A stretch of 64,000 nucleotides of DNA from Armatimonadota bacterium (GTDB lineage: Bacteria > Armatimonadota > Fimbriimonadia > Fimbriimonadales > Fimbriimonadaceae), in the NCBI GenBank assembly GCA_029781035.1, contig JAKOXK010000097.1, forward strand, positions 1 through 64,000. Direction: 5' to 3'. Shown here in pieces: positions 55,898-64,000 of this stretch. Below the pieces are notes generated by a model. It was given only the letters and a program-made list of their open reading frames with translations, did not search any database and was not told where the DNA came from. Position 1 is the first letter of the stretch, and each line of letters begins with the position of its first letter. The translations under genes were made by a program, and so were the position numbers.

Positions 55898-58090
55898 GTG
55901 GCGCTCGCTTGGAAGGCACGCTGGATCAGTTACGGTCAACACCCGGCAGATGACCTCGGGGTGTTCCTCTTTCGCAAGAAGTTCCAGTCGGCGCGTGGAT
56001 CGAAGCTGACCGTCATGGTCAGCGCGGACCAACGGTACCGCCTTTACGTCAACGGACACATCGTGGGAGGGGGCCCGCAGCGCGGAGACCTGCAGTACTG
56101 GTTCTTTGAGACCTACGATATCGGCGGTCACTTGGTCTACGGCGAGAACACCATCGTGGCAGTGGTCTGGAACTTCGGGCGGTACGCCCCGATGGCGCAG
56201 CACACCTACCGGACTGCTTTCGTCCTGGAGGGGGAGGGCGTGTCGACACCTAATGGTTGGGAAGTTGCCCGCAAGCCTGGACACGAATTCGAGATGATGC
56301 ACGGTGAGGTCGGGCCGTTCTACATCGACGTTGGGCCTGGCGAGGCGATTACCCAACTGAATGCCGAACCGGAGTGGCACAAGCCCAACGACGTCAGTCA
56401 CGTCCTTCTGAGAGGCGAGTGGGCGGGTGACTCGCCCTGGAACTTGGTTCCACGCACCTTGCCAGACATGCGGCGTGAGGAGTGGAAAGGAAGGGCTATG
56501 GTCGTGGACCGTTCGAGCAACGAGCGTCAGCCGTTCGATTCGTTGATGGTTCATCCTGGCGAGAAAGTCCTGATCGACTTCGGCGAGCTATTGGCCGCCT
56601 ATCCAACCTTTAGGTTGGACGGATCTCCTGGCGCATCGGTCAAAGTGACCTACGGAGAGGGCCTTTTCGACAAGGACAACAACAAGGGAGACCGTAACGA
56701 TGTGCGGGGCAAGCGTGTGCTGGGATACCAGGACCGGTTCATCCTAGGAGACCCTGTGCCGAGATCGGAAGGGTACGGATCATCTGGACATCCTCAGATG
56801 GGAGGCACAGGGTTCGAGACGCTGTGGTGGCGCACATGGCGCTATCTTCAGCTCGAAGCTGACCAACCGGTTAGGTTGGAGTCTGTCGGTGTAACCGAGA
56901 CAGGATATCCGTACGAGGTGGAGTCCAGTTTTGACGGTAGTGATCCGTGGATCGAGAAGATCTGGAACGTGGCGGTTCGTACGGCCAAGCGTTGCGCAGG
57001 CGAGACTTATTTCGACTGTCCCTATTACGAGCAATTGCAGTATGTCGGGGACACGCGTATCCAAACGCTCATCAACTACTACGTTTCACGCGACAGGCGA
57101 CTGGCCAGGAACGCTGTCGAGCAGTTCGTGCGGTCGATACTGCCTGAGGGACTGACTCAGAGCCGGTATCCAAGTCGGGTCGTCCAAATCATTCCCACCT
57201 TCAGTTTGTGGTGGCTCCAAATGGTGGGCGACCAGCACGCCTACGACGATGGTTCTCTCCTACAATCCCAATCAGTCCACCTCGACGAAGTCTTCAAGGG
57301 AACGACCCGATGGATCGCCGAAGGGCCTGAGCACTGGCCGTTTTCCGACTGGGTGGACGGCTGGTCGATGGGGATCGCGCCCGGTGGTCGTGCTTCGACC
57401 CTTGTTTGGCTCCTGTGGGTTATGTCTACTCTCACTTACATGGGTTTGCGCCGTTCCGCCAAAGGGGAATCGTTACCGATCGAGAAATCGCGTGACCTGA
57501 TGGTCGAAGCTGCGACTGAACTGTCGGAAGGGCTTCGCCGTCACCGAGGGGACAAGTCGTGGAAGCCTTCAGAGCACATCGAGGCGCTTTACCGTTTGGT
57601 GCAAACGGCCCGTGGCCACAAACCTGAGGCGTGGCCCACAGAAGCTCTGGCGAGGGCCCATGCCGACAAAACCACGCTCTACTTCTCTTACTATAAGCAT
57701 CTCGCCATGGCAGCCGCGGGAGGTGAAAGTTTCGACTACCTCGCTCAGCTTGGCCCCTGGAAGAGAATGATCGAAGATGGTCTGACGACCTTCGCCGAGA
57801 AGGAGGATCCGGTGCGCTCCGATTGTCACGCCTGGAGCGCCCACCCGATTCTGGGTTTCCTCCAAATCGTCGCTGGCGTTACGAGTGCCGCTCCCGGCTG
57901 GAAGAGAGCAAAGATCGAGCCGAGGCCTGGGGCCCTCAAGGAGTTCAACGCGAAGATAGCCCACACGGACGGGGATTTGACCGTCAGGTGGAATGGCTCC
58001 AAGTTCCAGATCGACTCACCCGTGCCGTTCACTTTTGTCTGGCGCGGCAAGAGCCAAGAAGCCACTGCTGGCCGGCACTCGTTCGGATAG
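55898..58090 (+). CDS. GH78-like alpha-L-rhamnosidase family protein
   Basis: 730 residues, no signal peptide. N-terminal beta-sandwich KARWISYGQHPADDLGVFLF and VSADQRYRLYVNGHIVGGGP, then a central domain with YGEGLFDKDNNKGDRNDVRG, the catalytic six-hairpin toroid starting ETYFDCPYYEQLQYVGDTRI (GH78 DCPxRxE-like segment with Glu) and WFSDWVDG-type active-site loops (HWPFSDWVDGW), and a C-terminal beta domain. GH78 enzymes remove L-rhamnose from glycans; a cytoplasmic location would need imported oligosaccharide. Not part of an obvious sugar operon. Confidence 0.85.
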   Translation: MALAWKARWISYGQHPADDLGVFLFRKKFQSARGSKLTVMVSADQRYRLYVNGHIVGGGPQRGDLQYWFFETYDIGGHLVYGENTIVAVVWNFGRYAPMAQHTYRTAFVLEGEGVSTPNGWEVARKPGHEFEMMHGEVGPFYIDVGPGEAITQLNAEPEWHKPNDVSHVLLRGEWAGDSPWNLVPRTLPDMRREEWKGRAMVVDRSSNERQPFDSLMVHPGEKVLIDFGELLAAYPTFRLDGSPGASVKVTYGEGLFDKDNNKGDRNDVRGKRVLGYQDRFILGDPVPRSEGYGSSGHPQMGGTGFETLWWRTWRYLQLEADQPVRLESVGVTETGYPYEVESSFDGSDPWIEKIWNVAVRTAKRCAGETYFDCPYYEQLQYVGDTRIQTLINYYVSRDRRLARNAVEQFVRSILPEGLTQSRYPSRVVQIIPTFSLWWLQMVGDQHAYDDGSLLQSQSVHLDEVFKGTTRWIAEGPEHWPFSDWVDGWSMGIAPGGRASTLVWLLWVMSTLTYMGLRRSAKGESLPIEKSRDLMVEAATELSEGLRRHRGDKSWKPSEHIEALYRLVQTARGHKPEAWPTEALARAHADKTTLYFSYYKHLAMAAAGGESFDYLAQLGPWKRMIEDGLTTFAEKEDPVRSDCHAWSAHPILGFLQIVAGVTSAAPGWKRAKIEPRPGALKEFNAKIAHTDGDLTVRWNGSKFQIDSPVPFTFVWRGKSQEATAGRHSFG

Positions 58091-58093
58091 CTC

Positions 58094-58477
58094 CTACCGA
58101 GCGTTCGGATCGTATCGCGCAACGCAAGCCAGGTTGTTCTCAGGGTCGAGGAAGACGCCGATGTCGCCGACACCGGGAATAGTCGACTTCGGATACACGA
58201 TCGTTCCACCATTCGCCTCGATCAGGGCCAAGGACTTGTCGACATCCTCGACACTTACGGTGCACTCGAACCCCCAAGGTCCCTCACCCTCAAACTGCTG
58301 ACGTCGTTGCTGGAGCGATCCGTGGATCCCGCCGCCTGAGTCGACGAGGAAGAAACCGGGAGGGCCCCAGGCTTGGAATTTCCACCCGAAGACCGTGCCA
58401 TAGAACCGGCTTGCCCGCTCGACGTCCGCGGCGTTGATCGAGAAGTGCGAGATTTGGAAGGGAGGTGCGCTGTCCAC
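58094..58477 (-). CDS. VOC family protein
   Basis: 127 residues from GTG 58477, fixed by CAATAT at 58484-58489 with six-base spacing; an upstream in-frame extension would not be on the transcript. FQISHFSINAADVERASRFY, FGWKFQAWGPPGFFLVDSGG and IPGVGDIGVFLDPENNLACV form one VOC fold. Substrate unknown. Divergent from the AraC-type regulator, which may control it. Confidence 0.85.
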   Translation of the reverse strand: MDSAPPFQISHFSINAADVERASRFYGTVFGWKFQAWGPPGFFLVDSGGGIHGSLQQRRQQFEGEGPWGFECTVSVEDVDKSLALIEANGGTIVYPKSTIPGVGDIGVFLDPENNLACVARYDPNAR

Positions 58478-58483
58478 GACGTC

Positions 58484-58489
58484 ATATTG
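58484..58489 (-). promoter_or_regulatory. -10 box CAATAT, leaderless spacing
   Basis: CAATAT, six bases, GTG 58477; the shared divergent region with the AraC gene also has TAAGAT at 58518-58523 for the plus strand. Confidence 0.45.
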
Positions 58490-58537
58490 GCCTGCTGATG
58501 TAGTGGCGCGATAGCGATAAGATGACAAGAAATATCG

Positions 58538-59299
58538 ATGAAACGACAAGTCGCTAGCGACGAAGACATCTTGGTCCGGGCATGGGCTCTACGTCACCGC
58601 CAGGGAACATCCGTTCACTTCCATACACCAGGTTGGAGTCAATTGGTGTATGGAGTTGAGGGTGTCATGACCGTTTCGACTTCAGAAGGCACATGGGTCG
58701 TGCCGCCTCATCGCGCAGTCTGGCTGCCAAATGGAGTCACCGCGGACGTCAGGATGACGGGTGCAGTTACGGTCCGCTCACTCTTCTTCCGGTCTGTCGA
58801 GCTAGTTCCGTGTCAGTGCTTCGCTCTGTCCGTTTCGCCGCTCCTTCGCGAACTCATCACCCACATCGCGCTCACGGGCCCCATGTTCCGGTCTAACCCG
58901 CACCACCAGCGGCTCACTGAGCTGGTCCTCGACTTCGTTCGGACTGCAGACTCTCTTCCTGTCCACTTACCCGTTCCGCGAGAGACTGTCTTCGAGGCGC
59001 TCAGCGACCCTCTTGCGGACCCCAGATCAGTCGCCTTGGATCACGGATACAGTCTGAGGACGCTCGAGCGACGAATCAAGAACTCCACGGGGATGAGCCT
59101 GGGGGTTTGGCGCCACCAGGCACGACTACTCAAGTCTCTGGAACTCTTGGCTGCTGGTGAAAGCGTTGGGGAGGTCGCGTTCTTGGTCGGCTACGAAGGT
59201 GCCAGTTCGTTCATACACGCGTTTCGTCGTGCCTTTGGCACTTCCCCGGGCGCTTACTTCAAGCTCGACCCACCGACACGCTCGAACGTGCCTGGATAG
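58538..59299 (+). CDS. AraC family transcriptional regulator
   Basis: 253 residues. N-terminal cupin-like sensor: SVHFHTPGWSQLVYGVEGVM, WVVPPHRAVWLPNGV. C-terminal double helix-turn-helix: DPRSVALDHGYSLRTLERRI and VGEVAFLVGYEGASSFIHAF with RRAFGTSPGAYF. The divergent VOC gene is its likely target. The 3' end overlaps the convergent secreted protein by 46 bases. Confidence 0.93.
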   Translation: MKRQVASDEDILVRAWALRHRQGTSVHFHTPGWSQLVYGVEGVMTVSTSEGTWVVPPHRAVWLPNGVTADVRMTGAVTVRSLFFRSVELVPCQCFALSVSPLLRELITHIALTGPMFRSNPHHQRLTELVLDFVRTADSLPVHLPVPRETVFEALSDPLADPRSVALDHGYSLRTLERRIKNSTGMSLGVWRHQARLLKSLELLAAGESVGEVAFLVGYEGASSFIHAFRRAFGTSPGAYFKLDPPTRSNVPG

Positions 59300-59940
59300 A
59301 AGTGGAACGTGAACCGGATCGGACTCGGCTTGAGGTTCTTCGCCTGCCAGAACGCTCCGGTCTCTCCGATCTGCCAGCCACTTGTCGGCAATGTGTCCAC
59401 CATTTGGAACACGAACCCTTTCGGGTATTTGATGGCGATCTGAAACTGTTCGAGGGTATCGGTCTGACGGAGCAACTCATAGCCTACGGTTCTTTCCGCG
59501 AGTCCTTCGCCCACCTTGTCGAGGGGGCGGGAGTACGTACAGTCAAACCCCTTCCACTCCCCTGGCGCTAGGGTCAGGGCAAAGCCCTTGGCCCTAGCCC
59601 AGGTGGCGCCGTTGACAGTGTCGTCCACGTCGCCGTTCTGCGCGGTCACGGGTGTACCGCCCCAGTTCGCTGTTACGATGGTTTTGCGGAACCACGCCTC
59701 CCCACCTTCGCCGAGCACGGGTACGTGCACGACGCCCGACACAGGCTGGTCTCCGGTGTTCTTGAAGAGTGCCTTAGCTTTGAAGACCACGTCCTTCTCG
59801 GAGAGTCGAATCTCCACGGACTCGAGGACTGTCCGCACATGCGCGGCTGTTTTCTCGTTGGAAACCCAGAAAGGAGTGCCTCCCCATGAAAGGGGCGGAA
59901 CAGCGGGGCTGATCAGCGCAAGGGCAGTAAAGGCGAACAT
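59254..59940 (-). CDS. Exported hypothetical protein
   Basis: 228 residues from ATG 59940 with a signal-like N-terminus (MFAFTALALISPAVPPLSWG). Beta-rich: ESVEIRLSEKDVVFKAKALF, VHVPVLGEGGEAWFRKTIVT, and a Trp/Phe-rich C-terminal half ending IRFTFHFYPGTFERVGG. It may be an adhesin-like or carbohydrate-binding domain, but no family is recognised. The strong overlap with AraC argues that both ends are correct. Confidence 0.65.
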   Translation of the reverse strand: MFAFTALALISPAVPPLSWGGTPFWVSNEKTAAHVRTVLESVEIRLSEKDVVFKAKALFKNTGDQPVSGVVHVPVLGEGGEAWFRKTIVTANWGGTPVTAQNGDVDDTVNGATWARAKGFALTLAPGEWKGFDCTYSRPLDKVGEGLAERTVGYELLRQTDTLEQFQIAIKYPKGFVFQMVDTLPTSGWQIGETGAFWQAKNLKPSPIRFTFHFYPGTFERVGGSSLK

Positions 59941-60010
59941 GTTGGCTCCATCCTGACAGACGCGTGGCAAGGATCACAACGATAGGACCGTGCCGTGCCG
60001 GACAGCCCGG

Positions 60011-61597
60011 TCAGATGAGCACGAACTCGCGCATGGCTTGCGGCACTGAAGTGTCGAAGCCGACGACATCGATCATGCCGGCATCGTTGGGGTCAGCGAT
60101 CGTGAACCGGTTGGCACACATCCCGACCACGATCAGCTTCGCTCCGATGCCACGAGACTGCCGGTATTCCGCGAGCGCTTGCGCCGGGTGAATCTTGCCG
60201 TACCATGTCTCGCTGTCTGTGTACACCACGAACACGTCCACGTCGAGCTTATGCTTCTGCGCGTGGATCATTGGTAAGGCACAGTCCGTTCCACCGAAGT
60301 TCACATTTCTTGTGTGCGCGAGTCCGTCGATGAGCCGCATTTTGCCGCTCAAGGGGAGCGGACGAAGGCCGTCGGCAAACGCCATCGGTGTGCACGCCTT
60401 TTCGGTCCCCATCGTTACGATCGCCATCGCGGTGGCCGCTTCACACGCGGACAAGGGCGAACCCGCGACCGTTGCCGAACTCATCGAGCCCGAGACGTCT
60501 ACGCCGAGCAAGTAGCGCCTCTCGGTCGGTTCGACCGCACTGAAAGCCAGTCGGAAGGCGCCGTCCAACGCGTCCACGATCTCTGGCACGGGAACCCACT
60601 CGTTGCTGCCCCGGAAACCTCGTCCACCGGCGTAAGTGGCTTGGGCCAAGAGCAGTGTCAAAGGATGCACCCGGGCGCGGCGCAAGAGCGTCTCGTTCCG
60701 GAGCCTGCCGATCACTTGATTCGTGGCCGCCGAACCGGGCGCGAGCAGTCCGCAGCGCGTCATGTTCGCCAGGTTCCGCACCATCGCTGTCATTGGCATC
60801 TCGTCCAGGAGGGCATCCCAGACGTCAGGGTCGGTCAGGAGTTCGGTCGGTACGCACTCGCGAGTGAAGCGGTTTTCACGGATCAGTTTGACGTACGGTT
60901 CCGAGTCACCTGCACCCTCCGCTGCGAGCCGCTTCAACTGCTCGAACGCCTCGATCTTGGCGTTGGGCCCGGTCAGCTCCCCGTCCACGATCCACTTGAA
61001 CAGAATCCGGTGCTCTTCGGTCGGGGGCTTTGGGTGGGCGAGCCGAAGGAGGTCACGGTGCGACCACCCACCCCTCTGCTGGTACTTGAGCGACTGGTAT
61101 GTCAGATCGTCGGCGTCCGCAGACGTGTACCAGTTGGCGATCGCCTTGCGCATCCCGCGGCCCCAACCCCTGAGTTGCTCGGCCTCGCTGACAAACTGGA
61201 ACAGGTGTGTCCCTGTCCGACAGACCGCCGATAGAGCCCCCAGGGCTTCTTGGCGCGTTTCGGTGTCACCCAGAGCAGACGCGAGGGCCAGCACAAACAG
61301 GGCAGGGTCGTTCTTCGGCGCGCGCCCACTTTTGCTGACCTCAACGACGCGCTCGACCACCTTCTTGCCATCGCTCTTGATGAGTCCCACCGCATTTTCC
61401 GCTTGTTCTCGGGTGATCTTCTGCTCGCCAACGTAGTAAGTCCCTCCCTCAGTGCCGAGGATCAGGAAGCGGTCGAGCAGCTTCCACGGGTCGAGAGACC
61501 AAATGTAGCCCCCCGCTTTGTTCCGCACCTGGCCGCTTCCGGGAATCGGCTGCGACTGGTCGGTCTGCTTCTTGCTGTAGTGTTTGGTGAACCTCAT
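60011..61597 (-). CDS. rsr: TROVE domain protein, bacterial Ro60 (Rsr)-like
   Basis: 528 residues. The TROVE HEAT-like ring occupies residues about 15-350 (IPGSGQVRNKAGGYIWSLDP, DPALFVLALASALGDTETRQ, GWGRGMRKAIANWYTSADAD, QRGGWSHRDLLRLAHPKPPT). The C-terminal vWA-like domain has an intact MIDAS pattern: LGVDVSGSMSSA (DxSGS), FGGTDCALPMI (Thr) and VVYTDSETWYG (Asp). Bacterial Ro proteins bind Y RNAs and work with PNPase or RNase in rRNA turnover and stress survival. The 5' flank is hairpin-rich and might encode the Y RNA. Confidence 0.93.
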   Translation of the reverse strand: MRFTKHYSKKQTDQSQPIPGSGQVRNKAGGYIWSLDPWKLLDRFLILGTEGGTYYVGEQKITREQAENAVGLIKSDGKKVVERVVEVSKSGRAPKNDPALFVLALASALGDTETRQEALGALSAVCRTGTHLFQFVSEAEQLRGWGRGMRKAIANWYTSADADDLTYQSLKYQQRGGWSHRDLLRLAHPKPPTEEHRILFKWIVDGELTGPNAKIEAFEQLKRLAAEGAGDSEPYVKLIRENRFTRECVPTELLTDPDVWDALLDEMPMTAMVRNLANMTRCGLLAPGSAATNQVIGRLRNETLLRRARVHPLTLLLAQATYAGGRGFRGSNEWVPVPEIVDALDGAFRLAFSAVEPTERRYLLGVDVSGSMSSATVAGSPLSACEAATAMAIVTMGTEKACTPMAFADGLRPLPLSGKMRLIDGLAHTRNVNFGGTDCALPMIHAQKHKLDVDVFVVYTDSETWYGKIHPAQALAEYRQSRGIGAKLIVVGMCANRFTIADPNDAGMIDVVGFDTSVPQAMREFVLI

Positions 61598-61619
61598 GTT
61601 CGTCTACTTACTATTGTGA

Positions 61620-61840
61620 CTTCCGCTGGAGCGCGGACTTCGATCCAGTGTCGGGCGTCCTATTGTTCAATGGATGCTCGGCGAGGGCCACTCCGGAGTC
61701 GAGTCTGGAGGAGCTTCCCCTCCTGGCCACGTGGACTTCTTTGCATGTCAGCCGACCGAAGCCAACCATGCCGTGAGTCGGTTGGCTGCAAACGGCTCGG
61801 GTCTTCAACATGCGAACTCGACCCAGAATCATTACTTAGC
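61620..61840. other. Hairpin-rich region next to the Ro60 gene, possible Y RNA gene
   Basis: GGCCA (61686-61690) pairs with TGGCC (61724-61728), enclosing GGAGG-7-CCTCC (61707-61723). AGCCAACC (61760-61767) pairs with GGTTGGCT (61780-61787), and CAGCCGACC (61749-61757) can compete for the same strand. No protein gene fits. Bacterial Y RNAs are often encoded next to rsr. Neither strand nor ends are known; purely inference. Confidence 0.3.
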
Positions 61841-62124
61841 GTTCGTCTTGCTTGACTTTTGTCATAGCTGCAATGGCATGTTGTTCGAATCAATGCTGTC
61901 TCCTTTTCAGGATGCTTAGGGGCTGGGAAGTGGATCAGGCGTTGTTGGGTGGGATCGCGAAACGTACGATGTTGACTCAGAGTAATCAGTATTGTGATGC
62001 TGCCACACCATGGTAGACGGTTCCGCCGTTGACATTGCCCAGTCCTTGGAGTTTGATACACTAGGATCAAGGGAGTCTACGATGCGGCGAACGTTGGTAT
62101 GTCAGGCGTGTGATATCGGAGTAT
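61841..62124. other. Intergenic region upstream of the secreted protein gene
   Basis: About 280 bases, lower in GC than the genes around it, with no convincing gene. TATGATAC-like AT-rich stretches near 62055-62115 may hold the promoter of the next gene. Confidence 0.35.
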
Positions 62125-63120
62125 ATGAAGAACAACTACAGAATTTCGACGAGCTTTATGATACTGCTTGTTGGAGCATTGTGCGTGGCGCAAGGAGTGA
62201 CGACTGAAGTTGCAGCAAGAAACGCTGCCAGCAACTACCTTCGTGCGTTGGGTTTGGCCTACAGCGTCGATGGAAGTTCCGCACGTCTCCTTAAGCACTC
62301 CGGATCAGCTCCCAGTGTTTGGGATGTCACGTCTGACCGGGCCGAGTTCATGTTAAGCATTAACGCTGACAATGGCAGGAAGGTTGGTTTTGCCGACATC
62401 GCTCTCGATGACGAGAGGAACGGACGCAAGCCGGGCATGGCCAGAAGGCTTCTGACAGATGAGCAAGTGAAGGCAGCCGGAACTGCTGCAATCGAGAAGG
62501 GGGACTTGGCAGACATGGGTTTCATTCCGACGCGAGTCGAGTGGCTGTGTGACGAGCCCGGGGCCGACCGTGACCGGAACAATCGGGCTGACCGGGTGAA
62601 GGTGGAGTTTGGGCAACAGGTCCAAGGATATGGGGGCTACGTGAACACAGCCACGATGTCCTTCGACGCGGTAACAGGGAAGCTCTTGGGGCTGTCTGCC
62701 TCGACGCTGTGGCGGTTTGTCCCTCCGAGGTCCCGCCTAAGCCGGGAAGAGGCGCTGACGGTGCTTAGGGCGCTGTACGCAGGAGAACGCGATCGCTTGA
62801 AGGCGGCGGGCGATGGGGACGCCCAAGCGTTCGAATGGCCGGGTGATGAGGAAGTCGGGCCCCTCCTCAAGGAGGAGATCGTACAGGGCGGAACCAGAGC
62901 TTTCGGATCCGACTACGGCCACAACCTCGCCGAGGCCTGCGAAGCAAGGTTGTGTTGGACGGTCGACATGCAGGGCGCCTACGTGGCTGTCGACACCGAG
63001 AGTGGCAACCCGTGGACTGCCGGCTCTAGAAAAGTGGACACTCGTCGGCACTCCCAGAGCCGCGCGGCACCGGTGGGCCGCCAAGTGGACCAAAGAGAAG
63101 TGGCGCAGATCCTCGGGTAG
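62125..63120 (+). CDS. Exported hypothetical protein with a possible frameshifted C-terminal anchor
   Basis: 331 residues from ATG 62125, preceded by CGGAG. Signal peptide region ISTSFMILLVGALCVAQG; then TEVAARNAASNYLRALGLAY, FADIALDDERNGRKPGMARR and RLSREEALTVLRALYAG, reminiscent of PepSY/YcdB-like inhibitor domains. After AGSRK the frame reads VDTRRHSQSRAAPV, unlike a natural end. A -1 shift at AAAA (63030-63033) instead gives a Pro/Gly-rich linker and the membrane anchor VVALVAGFWFLRPRR ending near 63165. Thus the 3' end may be an indel or a programmed shift. Confidence 0.6.
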   Translation: MKNNYRISTSFMILLVGALCVAQGVTTEVAARNAASNYLRALGLAYSVDGSSARLLKHSGSAPSVWDVTSDRAEFMLSINADNGRKVGFADIALDDERNGRKPGMARRLLTDEQVKAAGTAAIEKGDLADMGFIPTRVEWLCDEPGADRDRNNRADRVKVEFGQQVQGYGGYVNTATMSFDAVTGKLLGLSASTLWRFVPPRSRLSREEALTVLRALYAGERDRLKAAGDGDAQAFEWPGDEEVGPLLKEEIVQGGTRAFGSDYGHNLAEACEARLCWTVDMQGAYVAVDTESGNPWTAGSRKVDTRRHSQSRAAPVGRQVDQREVAQILG

Positions 63121-63768
63121 CGGTAGCATCGGCCACCGTGGTTGCCCTGGTCGCGGGTTTCTGGTTCCTCCGCCCTCGCAGACTGTGGGGGTCGCGTGGT
63201 AGGTGGGGTTCTCGTTCCCTCTTCTGTTGCACGGCCCTCCTGCTCCAGTCTGTAGCCATCCTGGCGCTTCATTAGGACGATGGTTGGCTTGGAGGCATGA
63301 ACTCGCTCAAGTAGAAACATGAACCTGTCAATCCGCCTGAAGAAACACAGACAACCCAATTCCAGTCACTTGCTGTACGTCGTGCCTTAGACCGTTAGGT
63401 GCTTTCCGAGCCCTTGGGCAAATGGGCGGAGATGGGGCTCTATAACGGTAACCCACCTCCAACGGCCCAGGGGCCTGGATCGCGTCAGGGGACAACTTGG
63501 CGAGGACAAGATGATCAGTCCCTCCTGCCAGGAGCCCGAGTCCTGCGTGTCGTCCCTCGGCGGCAACTGCCACGGTATGTCGTGACAGGCTCAGGTAAGC
63601 GCGGCGCGCTTGCCTCGGCCCAGAAGCCGGCAGGGACGCCGCCGCGGTACGTCCGCGCCAGCCCAGGTACCGGGCGCACGGGCGACCACGACGGTCGAAT
63701 GTGTCGTTAGGGGAGGGTGTTCGCCCTACCCGCGCTCTTGGTCGTTGTTCTGAGCGCAGGCTTCGGCG
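63121..63768. other. Gene-poor region
   Basis: About 650 bases with short open frames on both strands but no recognisable gene or RNA apart from the possible anchor-coding end of the preceding gene (to about 63240). Confidence 0.4.
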
Positions 63769-63894
63769 GTGAAGCTGGCTCAGAAGAGATCTAGTCTAAT
63801 CCGCCCTGCCGGGGCGGTTGCATCGCTGCTCTTCATGGCGTTGTTGTTTGCCCAGCCATACCTGTCGCGCATGGCTACGCAAGGAGACGCATGA
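63769..63894 (+). CDS. Putative small membrane peptide
   Basis: A 41-codon frame from GTG 63769: basic start KLAQKRSSLIRP, hydrophobic helix AGAVASLLFMALLFA and a short tail. It overlaps by four bases (ATGA) with a 25-codon frame starting at 63891 that has AAGGAGAC before it. No family, no promoter found; low confidence. Confidence 0.25.
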   Translation: MKLAQKRSSLIRPAGAVASLLFMALLFAQPYLSRMATQGDA

Positions 63895-63968
63895 TGCCAC
63901 AGAAAGGTCACAGAGTGCACGGGCCTTGGGACCATTGCAGCTGGAATTGGTGTCTGACGCCCCAGTGA
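63891..63968 (+). CDS. Possible very short ORF after a Shine-Dalgarno sequence
   Basis: 25 codons (MMPQKGHRVHGPWDHC and on), Trp- and His-rich, with AAGGAGAC just upstream and overlap with the preceding small frame. It may be a leader peptide for a gene beyond the window, or chance. Confidence 0.15.
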   Translation: MMPQKGHRVHGPWDHCSWNWCLTPQ

Positions 63969-64000
63969 CGGTCGTGCTTCTGTAAGGACTCAGCCCTTGA

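Overview
The window is a continuous stretch of bacterial chromosome with moderately high GC. It mixes housekeeping genes with many small secreted or membrane proteins. Several PEP-CTERM proteins end in a short Arg-rich tail (20491-21117, 42266-43042, 50580-51305 and a broken one near 41.6 kb). Together with a solitary 16S rRNA gene and pervasive leaderless-type promoters, this fits a deep-branching Gram-negative-type lineage such as Armatimonadota (Fimbriimonadia-like). That placement is inference; the 16S gene at 23731-25238 would settle it.

Layout. 1-7.5 kb: end of an S9 peptidase, cinA, two coupled secreted PrcB-like proteins, tRNA-Leu(CAA), a frameshifted membrane gene, and a glycolytic pair (PfkB-family sugar kinase and pfkA). 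7.8-13 kb: polA facing the tmRNA gene ssrA, a flavin oxidase-like protein, dapB and a His-rich small protein. 13.2-16.1 kb: a coupled operon of two FAD amine-oxidase-like proteins and a secreted protein. 16.1-22.3 kb: 2TM protein, enolase-superfamily dehydratase, zinc-ribbon membrane protein, a lone SdhA, a PEP-CTERM protein, a CPBP-like protease and a degenerate Fic-like protein. 23.7-25.5 kb: 16S rRNA with a strong promoter and no adjoining 23S. 25.5-31.6 kb: rhomboid-like protein, PhyH dioxygenase, O-methyltransferase, GlcF-like Fe-S protein, folE2, a nonsense-interrupted nucleotidyltransferase and a VOC protein. 31.6-36.1 kb: rpsU, HD hydrolase, ybeY, DgkA-PAP2 fusion and a CorC/HlyC-type CBS protein, resembling the conserved rpsU-phoH-pgpH-ybeY-dgkA cluster but without phoH. 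36.4-47.4 kb: barrel-like and LolA-like proteins, gyrB-speE, PEP-CTERM genes, M29 aminopeptidase, M50 peptidase, slipin and prfA. 47.7-59.9 kb: metallopeptidases, an arsR-SRPBCC operon with a palindromic operator, a truncated gene, an oxidoreductase, a phosphoesterase, an ECF sigma factor, tRNA-Arg(UCU), TauE, a GH78-like enzyme, a VOC protein and an AraC regulator. 60-64 kb: a Ro60/TROVE protein with a hairpin-rich flank (candidate Y RNA), a secreted protein with a possible frameshifted membrane anchor, and a gene-poor end.

Two signals run through the window. First, about 29 genes carry a TANNNT-like box placed so that transcription would begin at, or within about five bases of, the start codon; 14 are exact. 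This indicates widespread leaderless mRNAs and was used here to choose start codons. Second, at least five genes carry one nonsense or single-base frameshift lesion, meaning either gene decay or residual assembly indels. No CRISPR array, insertion sequence or prophage was recognised.
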